Of a DNA stretch of 13,349 nt, positions 6,820 to 13,349 are shown piece by piece. Both the position numbers and the translations under genes were made by a program. The stretch's first letter is position 1. Each line of letters begins with the position of its first letter. Source of the stretch: an uncultured Lachnospiraceae bacterium (GTDB lineage Bacteria; Bacillota; Clostridia; Lachnospirales; Lachnospiraceae). Under the pieces are notes generated by a model that made no database searches, was not told where the DNA came from, and saw only the letters and a list, made by a program, of their open reading frames with translations. The stretch covers positions 1 through 13,349 of the forward strand of contig CAMAHO010000042.1 of the NCBI GenBank assembly GCA_945834545.1. Direction: 5' to 3'.

Positions 6820-9415
6820 ACCTTCTCCTATACAGCTCGTACACTACCTTCGCCTGTTCCTTGCTCAGTTCATTTTTCGAATACACTGCGCACTTTACAA
6901 TTTCCATGTAAACCTCCCACTCCTCCGCGGATATTCCCGTGTAACGCTTCTTAAGCGCTGCAAGGAGCTGTGCATCCGTTGGATGAAAGGAAGGTAATTT
7001 CCCGGTGTAACGAAGGCCCTTGTAGAGTCTTTGATGAATCCTTCGAACAACTCTTCCATAGTAGCCTCTTTGGTATTCCAACTCTATCTGCCTTTGATAG
7101 CTGCGCACCCTTCGGATGACCAGAAAGACTCCCAGACATAGGACAGCTGTCCCCAATAAAAGCTTTCCAATGACCGCCATAATTCTGGTAAAGGTAGACT
7201 TACCTACGGCTCCCTGACCGGTACTCTGGGAGACCATTCCATCTCCATTGTCTGCGTTTTGGGTAGGTGTCTTTTCTCCGCCACCCCAGAAGTCAAAAAT
7301 TCCCCCGGTATCCGGCTTCCGGGTTGCTTCCTCCTCATTTTCTTCGCTCACAGAGTTTTCCTGTTCTTCCCCGTCTTGTGTGGAAGCCTCCTCTTCGCCA
7401 TCAGACTCTTCTACGTTACTCTCACTTTCCTCCGGCTCTGTAGGGAATGGGGTATTTTCCTGGGACGAATTGACCCCATTAGAATCTGTTCCGCTCCATA
7501 CCTCTGTACTTACAGAGCCTGTGCCAGCCTGATAGCCCGGGGTCATTTCCACGGGAATCCAACCTACCTTCTCCAGGTAAATCTCCACCCAGGCATGGGC
7601 ATTGCTGTCCGGAACACTGGCCTCATACCCTTCCTCTGCCGCACTCCAATCCCCCGGCTTCACAATATACCCGGAGCAATACCTGGCCGGAACACCCATT
7701 TTGCGCAAAAGCAATGTACCAGCTGCCGCAAAATGAATACAATAGCCCTTTTTACTCACGGTAAGGAAATACTCAACCGCATCCCCGCTAGCCTCAGAAA
7801 GCTTCTGGGAATACTGATACCCGGAAAGGTAACCTCTGACCATTTCTGCCGCCTGCCTTCTGCCGGCATTGATTTCTGCGTCGCGAGTCCCCCCTGACGC
7901 AAAGCCAAATGGCAGAATCAGCTTGTTCAGTCCGGCCAAATCCTCCGTAATCTCCAGATACTGCTGTTTGACAAAATTGGAATAAAAATCCCACAATTCC
8001 TCCTCTTGTTCCGATGCTGCCTTACCCTGCAGTAGGGAAGAAGGGGTAGCCACAAGGTAGTCCACTGAGGTGTTCCCGGAAAGGACACCCTTTCTTAACA
8101 GCACATCCCCCCAAAGACTTCCCTTAAACTCCTTCGTTACTCTGGTAAAATAGGGGGCATACAGGCTCCTTCCACCTAGCGAGGCTTGCCTGATTTCCAG
8201 GTGGGAGGCAGAGGCAGTCGACCACAGCTGTGTGACTAAGGGCTCCTCTCCTGATTCATCCGTACTATCTCCTGCCACCTTGGCATAGACAGCTCCTGCC
8301 AGAAGCCGCTGCAGTTCCTTTCTGTCTATCCCAGCCTTTTTGCAGGCACTTTCAAAGCTTTCCTTCTCCTGTATCCAGCTTCCGTTCTCGTATCTGCCTC
8401 CCTGGTAATCCTTTAGGTACAGATTCTCCTCCGGCTTTCTCTCAGACAGGAGAGACAATACCTCCTTTCCGGTATAAACAGGCTCCTTGTTGTTGATATT
8501 TTTTCTTCCCGTGAAACCTGACAAGTCGCCGCCGGAGAGCTTGCTTTTTACTCCAAGCTCCAGATTCCGTTGAAACTCCTTGACCTGCGGACTGTAGCTT
8601 AACAAATTCTGAGAAGCGGACTGACCAAGCACCGTCACCAGAAGGAAGCAAAACAGCAATAGCCCTAAGGGAAGGAGGCCCTGTAGGATTGCCAGGGCCG
8701 GCTTTCTTTTGTCGCGATTGTGTCGATAATAGGGTTTCCATAATACAGCCTTTTCCTCCCCCAAAAGAGAGAAAAAATAAAGGCACAGACAAAAAAGTGA
8801 CATCCCCTTCCACTGTGGAGATAAGCCCACCGTCAGATAAACACCGCATAGTAGTAGGGGCAGGGCAAGCCAGACCTTCCTCCTATTTAGGATGTAGCTT
8901 ATATTAAAGAAAAGGAAAATCACCAGGACAAGAGCAAATGTCACTGCCAAGGGCACCTTCTCTTCCACCCCGCCTGCAAGCGTATAATTGGTATGAAAGT
9001 GAATATTCACCTTATCCACAAACAGCCTGCCCATTCGAAGGAAGCCGTCCTCCAGCTCTGCCGCGTCATTTTCATAATAGCTCCAGCCAAAGCGCACTGC
9101 CATGGCCAGACCGATTCCTGCCACTACCAGCCGCAGCAACAAAGCCTGCAGGCTTTGTTGCTTCCTCTCCAGCCTGGGAAACAGCTGCTCATACACCAGC
9201 TGACAGACCAGAATTTCCCCCAGTAGGAAACGCTTTCCCACTAAGCTTGTTATCGTAACCGGAAAGAATTCGCCTAAAATACATACCGTCGTATAGATGA
9301 CAAAGGCATAGGCAAAGAAACAGCCTGCAAAATGAAACCAGGCTTCTTTTCCTGTATATTCAATTGTTTTGTTTTTCGTCTGTCTCCAGACCACTGCCTC
9401 TCGGTAAGTCACCAC
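6788..9415 (-). CDS. Membrane-anchored transglutaminase-like protein (TgpA/YebA type)
   Basis: This is an integral membrane protein with an external cysteine transglutaminase/protease-like domain. Numbering is from GTG at 9415 (875 residues). About seven N-terminal helices (29-49, 57-77, 87-110, 153-174, 182-198, 204-219, 240-264) precede an extracytoplasmic region. The transglutaminase core is near 549-627: Cys559 in KKGYCIHFA, His607 in NAHAWVEIYL, and Glu623 in GWIPVEMTPGY, where many members have Asp. An acidic Ser/Glu/Thr-rich linker (about 635-735), a further helix (744-767) and a basic cytoplasmic tail with a DUF4129-like look follow. Start choice: an ATG at 9478 would overlap the DUF58 gene by 119 bp with a poor ribosome site, whereas GTG at 9415 has AGGCGG 8 nt upstream and a 56-bp overlap. 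The MoxR and DUF58 neighbours are the usual partners. The substrate is unknown. Confidence 0.93.
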   Translation of the reverse strand: MVTYREAVVWRQTKNKTIEYTGKEAWFHFAGCFFAYAFVIYTTVCILGEFFPVTITSLVGKRFLLGEILVCQLVYEQLFPRLERKQQSLQALLLRLVVAGIGLAMAVRFGWSYYENDAAELEDGFLRMGRLFVDKVNIHFHTNYTLAGGVEEKVPLAVTFALVLVIFLFFNISYILNRRKVWLALPLLLCGVYLTVGLSPQWKGMSLFCLCLYFFSLLGEEKAVLWKPYYRHNRDKRKPALAILQGLLPLGLLLFCFLLVTVLGQSASQNLLSYSPQVKEFQRNLELGVKSKLSGGDLSGFTGRKNINNKEPVYTGKEVLSLLSERKPEENLYLKDYQGGRYENGSWIQEKESFESACKKAGIDRKELQRLLAGAVYAKVAGDSTDESGEEPLVTQLWSTASASHLEIRQASLGGRSLYAPYFTRVTKEFKGSLWGDVLLRKGVLSGNTSVDYLVATPSSLLQGKAASEQEEELWDFYSNFVKQQYLEITEDLAGLNKLILPFGFASGGTRDAEINAGRRQAAEMVRGYLSGYQYSQKLSEASGDAVEYFLTVSKKGYCIHFAAAGTLLLRKMGVPARYCSGYIVKPGDWSAAEEGYEASVPDSNAHAWVEIYLEKVGWIPVEMTPGYQAGTGSVSTEVWSGTDSNGVNSSQENTPFPTEPEESESNVEESDGEEEASTQDGEEQENSVSEENEEEATRKPDTGGIFDFWGGGEKTPTQNADNGDGMVSQSTGQGAVGKSTFTRIMAVIGKLLLGTAVLCLGVFLVIRRVRSYQRQIELEYQRGYYGRVVRRIHQRLYKGLRYTGKLPSFHPTDAQLLAALKKRYTGISAEEWEVYMEIVKCAVYSKNELSKEQAKVVYELYRRRYEAKDTDLRG
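9135..9162. repeat. Perfect 28-bp palindrome inside the transglutaminase gene
   Basis: The 14-base half AGCAACAAAGCCTG (9135-9148) is followed directly by its exact reverse complement (9149-9162), with no spacer and no mismatch. It encodes part of a cytoplasmic loop and the start of a membrane helix (RKQQSLQALLLR). By simple base counting such a palindrome is not expected by chance in a window of this size. It could fold as an mRNA hairpin or bind a dimeric protein. Confidence 0.75.
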
Positions 9416-10412
9416 TACATGTTCCGCCTTGAAATAGGATTTTATAAACTGCGCTCTCGTTTCGGTACTTTTCTGCATATCGTTCCATGATATCCGGGTG
9501 TCTTTTTTTCACCCTGTCCTGCAAAAATGCAACGAAGCCCTGATAATAGCTCTCCTCGTCATCCACCCGGGTTCGAAGGACTTCCTCCCTGGAACTGCTG
9601 TACCAGACCAGATAGTGTGGACAACCCTGGTCTAGCAGGGTAAAGGACAGACCTGCCGCCAGGCTAAGCATCTCTTCCTCCCCCACATCATTGGAATCCA
9701 GGAAAAGCACAGCCGGGCAGGCTCTGGGCATACTGTATTCCCGAATCATTGGCTGCTCCTGCTTGGCAGAGAGCTTCCAGTGCACTCGGGAGAGCTTGTC
9801 TCCATTGCGAAACTCCCTCACACCAAAGCTTTCCGAAGGGTCGAAACCCGGCCGCAGCTCATCATACACATCTGCATCCTGGTAAAAGTGGTACACCTCT
9901 TCCCCCAGCCTGACTTCCACAGGCTTGATTTCCGGCAGCACTAAAGCATTGGCCGCCTGCCCCATTTTTAACTCCCTGAAAAACAACCCAAAGGGGTCAT
10001 AAAGTCTGATTTTACGCAGTAAAAACTCGTAGTTTCCCGCCTTTAACAGCTTCACCGAAAACTCATAGTCCGAAGTCCCGGGAGAAATACCGGATATATG
10101 AAGTTTCTTTTGTTTTCCTCTCTCCTCCAGTGTGTTTTTGTACTCCACACAGGCACAGACCTTGCCGAAGCCAAACCCTTTTCCGCTGTCCAGGCAAAGT
10201 CTCAAGGCAAAGAAGGTGTTTTTCTCTGCTACAAGGATAGGGATTTCCAGAGTCGCCTTGATTTGCCTTATTTTCGTCTGCAGATATAGGAAGGAAAAGA
10301 CATCCAACACTACCAGCAAAAAGGCTAAGAGGAAAAAGGCAGTGCTCTCAAAGATAAACCCCAGGTAGAGGCTTACACCTACACCGAATATTCCCACTAA
10401 ATAACTAACCAC
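9360..10412 (-). CDS. DUF58 family protein (YeaD-like)
   Basis: This is a membrane-associated protein of 350 residues from the family that partners MoxR ATPases; its biochemical role is not established. Two membrane helices occupy about 4-44, followed by a beta-rich domain and the DUF58 hallmark FRNGDKLSRVHWKLSAKQ (201-218) with PMIREY just after. A von Willebrand A-like segment follows (VLFLDSND at 235-242), lacking an obvious complete metal-binding DxSxS motif. The start is GTG at 10412, overlapping the MoxR stop by 8 bp (GTGGTTAG), with GGAAGGA 9 nt upstream. The last 20 residues are polar and unlike the strand pattern expected at this end of the family, while the +1 frame (part of the transglutaminase frame) reads EHVVVTYREAVVWRQ, which looks more family-like. 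A frameshift or a genuine long overlap is possible. Confidence 0.93.
   Translation of the reverse strand: MVSYLVGIFGVGVSLYLGFIFESTAFFLLAFLLVVLDVFSFLYLQTKIRQIKATLEIPILVAEKNTFFALRLCLDSGKGFGFGKVCACVEYKNTLEERGKQKKLHISGISPGTSDYEFSVKLLKAGNYEFLLRKIRLYDPFGLFFRELKMGQAANALVLPEIKPVEVRLGEEVYHFYQDADVYDELRPGFDPSESFGVREFRNGDKLSRVHWKLSAKQEQPMIREYSMPRACPAVLFLDSNDVGEEEMLSLAAGLSFTLLDQGCPHYLVWYSSSREEVLRTRVDDEESYYQGFVAFLQDRVKKRHPDIMERYAEKYRNESAVYKILFQGGTCSGDLPRGSGLETDEKQNN
9424..9429 (-). promoter_or_regulatory. Ribosome binding site favouring the GTG start of the transglutaminase
   Basis: AGGCGG on the minus strand, 8 nt before GTG at 9415. It lies inside the DUF58 coding sequence. It is one mismatch from AGGAGG and better placed than the GGAA found 4 nt before the alternative ATG at 9478. 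Confidence 0.45.
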
Positions 10413-11370
10413 GATACTCTGTCCTTCCCATATAGGATGCAGGCTGCTTCACCTTTGTCAAAATCTCTTCCACCACAGCAGCCTCTGTGACATGCGTTAC
10501 TCTGGCCTTGGTATTTAACACCAGTCTGTGCTTTGCCACATCCGGAAATACGGTTTCCACATCCTCCGGCGTGACATAGTTTCTGCCGTTCAAAAAGGCC
10601 CAGGCCTTCACCATTTTCGTACAGGCAATGGTCCCTCGAGGGCTGATGCCAAGTTCCACCAAGGGATGCTCTCTGGTAGCTGCCGACAGCTTCACAATAT
10701 AGGTAATAATATTGTTGTGAATATAGGTCTGCTCCGCTTCCTCCCGCATCTGTAATAGCTGGGTGCTGCCCGCCACGGCTTGAACCTCACTCATAGCCAT
10801 ACGGCTGGATTTTCCCTTCGCTATGGCAATCTCGCTTTTCAAGTCCGGGTAGCCCATACTCATACAGATCATAAAGCGGTCCAGCTGGGATTCCGGCAGC
10901 AGCTGGGTTCCGGCGCTTCCCTTGGGATTCTGAGTTGCAATCACAATGAAGGGATTGGGAACCGACCTGGTTTCCCCGTCCACCGAGACAAAGCCTTCCT
11001 CCATGACCTCCAAAAGAGCAGACTGCGTCTTGGGGGAGGTACGATTAATCTCATCCGCCAAAAACAGATTACACATAATCGGCCCTGGATGAAACTCAAA
11101 CAGCCCCTTCTCCTTGTGATACATGGTAAAGCCCAGTATATCCGCCGGCATGACATCCGGAGTGAACTGCACTCTCCTGTTGTCCAGCTTCATAGCCTTC
11201 GAAAATGCCGTGGCCAGGGTTGTCTTGCCCACACCCGGCACATCCTCTATCAAGATATGGCCCCCTGCCAAGATGGCAGCCATAGCCTTTTTCACGCAAT
11301 CATCCTTGCCCGTAACCACCTTTTTAACCTCATTCATGACAAGCATTGCTCTCTCGTATTCTAAATTCAT
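10405..11370 (-). CDS. MoxR-family AAA+ ATPase (YeaC-like)
   Basis: This is a cytoplasmic AAA+ ATPase, probably chaperone-like, acting with the DUF58 and transglutaminase proteins encoded downstream. At 321 residues it has the normal family length. Visible elements are Walker A DVPGVGKT (43-50), Walker B LFLADEINR (102-110, Asp106/Glu107), sensor 1 Asn148 in IATQNP, arginine finger Arg165 in QLDRF and sensor 2 Arg245 in GISPRGT, followed by the C-terminal lid. The start at 11370 has AGGGAGG 5 nt upstream. It is the first gene of the operon, and its leader carries a 129-bp palindrome ending 3 nt before the Shine-Dalgarno. Its stop overlaps the DUF58 GTG by 8 bp. Assignment to the MoxR family is secure; the client protein is unknown. 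Confidence 0.97.
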   Translation of the reverse strand: MNLEYERAMLVMNEVKKVVTGKDDCVKKAMAAILAGGHILIEDVPGVGKTTLATAFSKAMKLDNRRVQFTPDVMPADILGFTMYHKEKGLFEFHPGPIMCNLFLADEINRTSPKTQSALLEVMEEGFVSVDGETRSVPNPFIVIATQNPKGSAGTQLLPESQLDRFMICMSMGYPDLKSEIAIAKGKSSRMAMSEVQAVAGSTQLLQMREEAEQTYIHNNIITYIVKLSAATREHPLVELGISPRGTIACTKMVKAWAFLNGRNYVTPEDVETVFPDVAKHRLVLNTKARVTHVTEAAVVEEILTKVKQPASYMGRTEYRG

Positions 11371-11385
11371 GAAAACCTCCCTGTT

Positions 11386-11514
11386 GCATTAGGGACGGAG
11401 TTTTTTGCTGCTCAAATCTGTCCCCAGTGATGCACTTTAAATCTGATTTTATGAGACAATGGTGGAGCATCACTTGGGACGGATTTGAGCAGCAAAAAAC
11501 TCCGTCCCTAATGC
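11386..11514. repeat. 129-bp near-perfect palindrome, REP/BIME-like or MITE-like element
   Basis: The arms 11386-11433 and 11467-11514 are 48 bp each and match at 46 positions when inverted, around a 33-bp centre. Outer ends are GCATTAGGGACGGAG and its complement. Each arm is also a hairpin by itself: GGGACGG and CCGTCCC flank 19 bp (perfect in the right arm, one mismatch in the left). Two REP-like hairpins in inverted orientation are the layout of a BIME, while a short non-coding element with terminal inverted repeats would be a MITE. No target-site duplication is evident. It occupies most of the MoxR leader and ends just before the ribosome binding site, so it could affect expression. Confidence 0.85.
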
Positions 11515-11525
11515 TACACAACAAT

Positions 11526-11580
11526 AAATCCCTTTAAACTCTAAGTATCAGTATATCATACCTGAAGTTTAAAGGGATTT
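11526..11580 (-). terminator. Hairpin terminator after the hybrid histidine kinase gene
   Basis: AAATCCCTTTAAACT (11526-11540) and its exact inverse (11566-11580) form a 15-bp perfect stem with a 25-nt loop, starting 5 nt after the kinase stop. On the minus strand the 3' side is followed by ATTGTTGTG, a modest T-rich tract, so termination may be partial. Since both flanks are A/T rich it could work on either strand. Confidence 0.7.
11550..11558 (-). promoter_or_regulatory. Possible extended -10 promoter for the MoxR operon
   Basis: TGATATACT on the minus strand reads as TGn plus TATACT, a 5 of 6 match to the -10 consensus with the extended TG. No convincing -35 box lies 17 bp upstream. It is in the loop of the terminator hairpin. 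If used, the transcript would start near 11543 and include the whole 129-bp palindrome in a leader of about 170 nt. I found nothing better in the spacer. Confidence 0.25.
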
Positions 11581-11585
11581 AAGAT

Positions 11586-13349
11586 TTAATTAAGATTACT
11601 ATTCACTTTCTCTTCCGGCAGAAGCTTTCGTAGCATCTGCTCCAGCTTAGCAGAATCGATGGGCTTTGTAAGGTATTCCGTAAAGCCTGCTTCCCTGTAA
11701 ATCTGCCTTGCACCGGAAATTGCGTTGGCTGTCAAGGCAATGGTAGGGGTTTCGCAGTTGATACCCTCCTTGTTCTCGTGAAGCTTTTCCAAGGTCTCCA
11801 TTCCATCCATTCCTGGCATCATATGGTCAATAAAAATCACATCATACTTCGTCTTTTCCGCCTTAGCCAGGCCTTCCGGTCCTGACAATGCAGACTCTAC
11901 CTGAACCAAGGTCTTTTTAAGAAGTCCCGACACAACCTTGATATTCAGCTGGTTGTCATCAATGACAAGCACCTTGGCATCCTTGGCCGTAAAGCTTTCC
12001 TTATAGGTTGCCTGACGCAGCTTTGCTACCTTATAGGCCTTCTGGTAATCTCCGATTGGCTCCGGATTTCTCACCTCCTGGACCAACTCAAAATAGAAAC
12101 GGGAGCCCTTTTTATATTCGCTCTCCACCTCAAGCTTGGAATGCATCATCTTTAACAGTTTATCCACGATGCTCATCCCTAGGCCGGTACCTTCTACATT
12201 GCGGTTGGCCTTTTCATCCAGTCTCTCAAAGGGGGTGAACAGCTTATCCATTTCCTCCTGCTTCATACCCTTACCGGTATCCTCCACCAGCACCTGGAGC
12301 ACAAGCTTTTTGTCATCTATGGTCTTGTGTGTAATGCGCATCAAAACGTGCCCCTGATCCGTGTACTTTACAGCATTGCTGAGCAGATTCAGGGTAATCT
12401 GCTTGAGGCAGATTTCATCCCCGTAGAGCTTTGACGGAATGGTGGGCTCCACCTCAATCTGAAAGGACAGCCCCTTGTCGTAAGCCTTGGGAGAAATAAT
12501 ATTAACCATATCATTAATGGCTGAGCTTAGGTCATACTCCACCGGCAGGAGCTGCCTCTTGCCGGACTCAATCTTGGAGAAGTCCAAGACATCATTGATG
12601 AGGCCCAGCAAAGATTTGCCGGAGCTTCGAATATCCATGGCATACTCCCTGATGGCAGGCTCCGAGCTCTCTCTTAAAATCATTTCATCCAGTCCCAGCA
12701 CTGCATTGATGGGGGTTCGAATCTCATGTGACATGTGGGAGAGGAAGACCGTCTTGCTCTTATTGGCCAATTCCGCCTGTTTCTTGGCTTCCTTGGTCTG
12801 CTCATAAGCCATCAAAATCATTTTGTTTTTTTCGTCCAACACATTGATGCACATATGTGCCACCAAGGCACAGGCAAACAGGATTACCATAATGATAATA
12901 GCAGAGGCATAATAGTATTCCGACCGACTCACCTTAAAATTCCGTAGTTTACAGACAATGGTAACCACTACCACAAATAACTCACACAGTGCGGTGTCAA
13001 TATAGAGAATTCTTTTTTGTTGAAATACGACTGACATAAAGATAGGAATACAAAGAGCAATCATCCCTACCTGAAAAATATTGTGAATATAAATCACATT
13101 GCAAAGCATCAGAGTGATCATAATAATATAGGTAAGTACTCTGTATTTCGCGTTTCCCTTCCTCACAATCGTCACACCCACCAGCATAATCACAGTACTG
13201 ATTGCAATCGGAGTAACTATATAACGAAGAACATATTCTAAAATTCCTTGTTCAATCAATCCCTGCGCCAATAAAACACGAAAAATGCCCAATTCCAGAA
13301 GAATCGTTATCAGGTAAATCCCCCTTGTAATTTTAGGGAAATAACGGCT
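11586..13349 (-). CDS. Membrane hybrid histidine kinase with receiver domain, 5' end cut by window edge
   Basis: The frame stays open to base 13349, so the N-terminus is missing; a TTG at 13292 is in frame but is probably not the start, because hydrophobic sequence continues upstream (YFPKITRGIYLITILLEL). Numbering is from the first codon in the window (587 residues visible). About five to six membrane helices fill residues 11-170, then a short coiled linker (EQTKEAKKQAELANKSK) leads to the HisKA domain with His208 in FLSHMSHEIRTPINA. The ATPase domain has Asn325 (N-box), DTGKGM at 357-362, FTPFER and GTGLGMSI (387-394). A C-terminal receiver has Asp464/Asp465, phosphoacceptor Asp508 in FIDHMMPGMDG, Thr540 and Lys562 with the standard Lys-Pro. 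There is no Hpt domain, so a separate phosphotransfer partner is needed. A terminator follows, so it is not clearly part of the MoxR operon. Confidence 0.95.
   Translation of the reverse strand, partial: SRYFPKITRGIYLITILLELGIFRVLLAQGLIEQGILEYVLRYIVTPIAISTVIMLVGVTIVRKGNAKYRVLTYIIMITLMLCNVIYIHNIFQVGMIALCIPIFMSVVFQQKRILYIDTALCELFVVVVTIVCKLRNFKVSRSEYYYASAIIIMVILFACALVAHMCINVLDEKNKMILMAYEQTKEAKKQAELANKSKTVFLSHMSHEIRTPINAVLGLDEMILRESSEPAIREYAMDIRSSGKSLLGLINDVLDFSKIESGKRQLLPVEYDLSSAINDMVNIISPKAYDKGLSFQIEVEPTIPSKLYGDEICLKQITLNLLSNAVKYTDQGHVLMRITHKTIDDKKLVLQVLVEDTGKGMKQEEMDKLFTPFERLDEKANRNVEGTGLGMSIVDKLLKMMHSKLEVESEYKKGSRFYFELVQEVRNPEPIGDYQKAYKVAKLRQATYKESFTAKDAKVLVIDDNQLNIKVVSGLLKKTLVQVESALSGPEGLAKAEKTKYDVIFIDHMMPGMDGMETLEKLHENKEGINCETPTIALTANAISGARQIYREAGFTEYLTKPIDSAKLEQMLRKLLPEEKVNSNLN

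Noticed and set aside
7259..7897. Plus-strand open frame of 212 codons opposite the transglutaminase gene
   Set aside because: It is antisense to the catalytic core and acidic linker; its composition reflects the opposite strand and it shows no domain.
10780..11364. Plus-strand open frame of 194 codons opposite MoxR
   Set aside because: It is antisense to a gene with all AAA+ motifs intact, has no recognisable domain, and is best explained as a shadow frame.
11330..11524. Minus-strand 64-codon frame over the palindrome
   Set aside because: It starts with TTG, is encoded mostly by the repeat itself, and runs out of frame into MoxR.
11541..11564. ACTTCAGG/ACTTAGAG repeat upstream of MoxR as a second LytTR site
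   Set aside because: The match to the LytTR pattern is poor, the spacing is off, and the sequence lies within terminator stem and loop.
13290..13292. TTG as the start codon of the hybrid kinase
   Set aside because: The frame continues open and hydrophobic to the window edge, so the true start is probably outside.

Overview
Every supported gene in this window lies on the minus strand, so transcription runs from high to low coordinates. Protein content, moderate base composition, strong AGGAGG-type ribosome binding sites, GTG/TTG starts and tight gene packing point to a Gram-positive anaerobe of the class Clostridia, probably Lachnospiraceae-like. This assignment is by family resemblance only. 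No tRNA, rRNA, CRISPR array or transposase gene is visible.

Layout in transcription order. (1) 13349-11586: the 3' part of a membrane-bound hybrid histidine kinase, cut by the window edge. (2) 11585-11371: a 215-bp spacer with a hairpin terminator (11526-11580) and a 129-bp near-perfect palindrome (11386-11514). The palindrome is REP/BIME-like or MITE-like and stops 3 nt before the next Shine-Dalgarno sequence. (3) 11370-4339: a five-gene operon with overlapping or abutting genes: MoxR AAA+ ATPase, DUF58 protein, membrane transglutaminase, LytTR response regulator and AgrC-type histidine kinase. It ends in a strong hairpin terminator at 4279-4314. (4) 4234-1: a second unit with a lipoprotein, an ABC ATPase and a very large ABC-2 type permease that runs off the left edge. 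The permease is open from 1929 to base 1.

The MoxR-DUF58-transglutaminase trio is a known envelope-associated association (compare yeaC-yeaD-yebA in Bacillus subtilis). Here a complete LytTR two-component system is embedded in the same transcript, with its regulator starting inside the transglutaminase gene.

The most interesting signal is between the two operons. Two 9-bp direct repeats, ACCACTTAT and ACCGCTTAT, are separated by exactly 12 bp (4328-4320 and 4307-4299). They match the site architecture known for LytTR regulators of the AgrA type, sit just upstream of a weak candidate promoter for the lipoprotein-ABC operon, and overlap the terminator of the first operon. The inferred circuit is that the kinase senses an envelope or peptide signal, the LytTR regulator binds this site, and the lipoprotein/ABC transporter operon is switched on. 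This is inference and has not been shown.

Other points: the permease looks internally duplicated; the transglutaminase has Glu where the family usually has the third catalytic Asp; a perfect 28-bp palindrome lies inside the transglutaminase gene; and the DUF58/transglutaminase junction has an unusually long out-of-frame overlap with an uncertain start.
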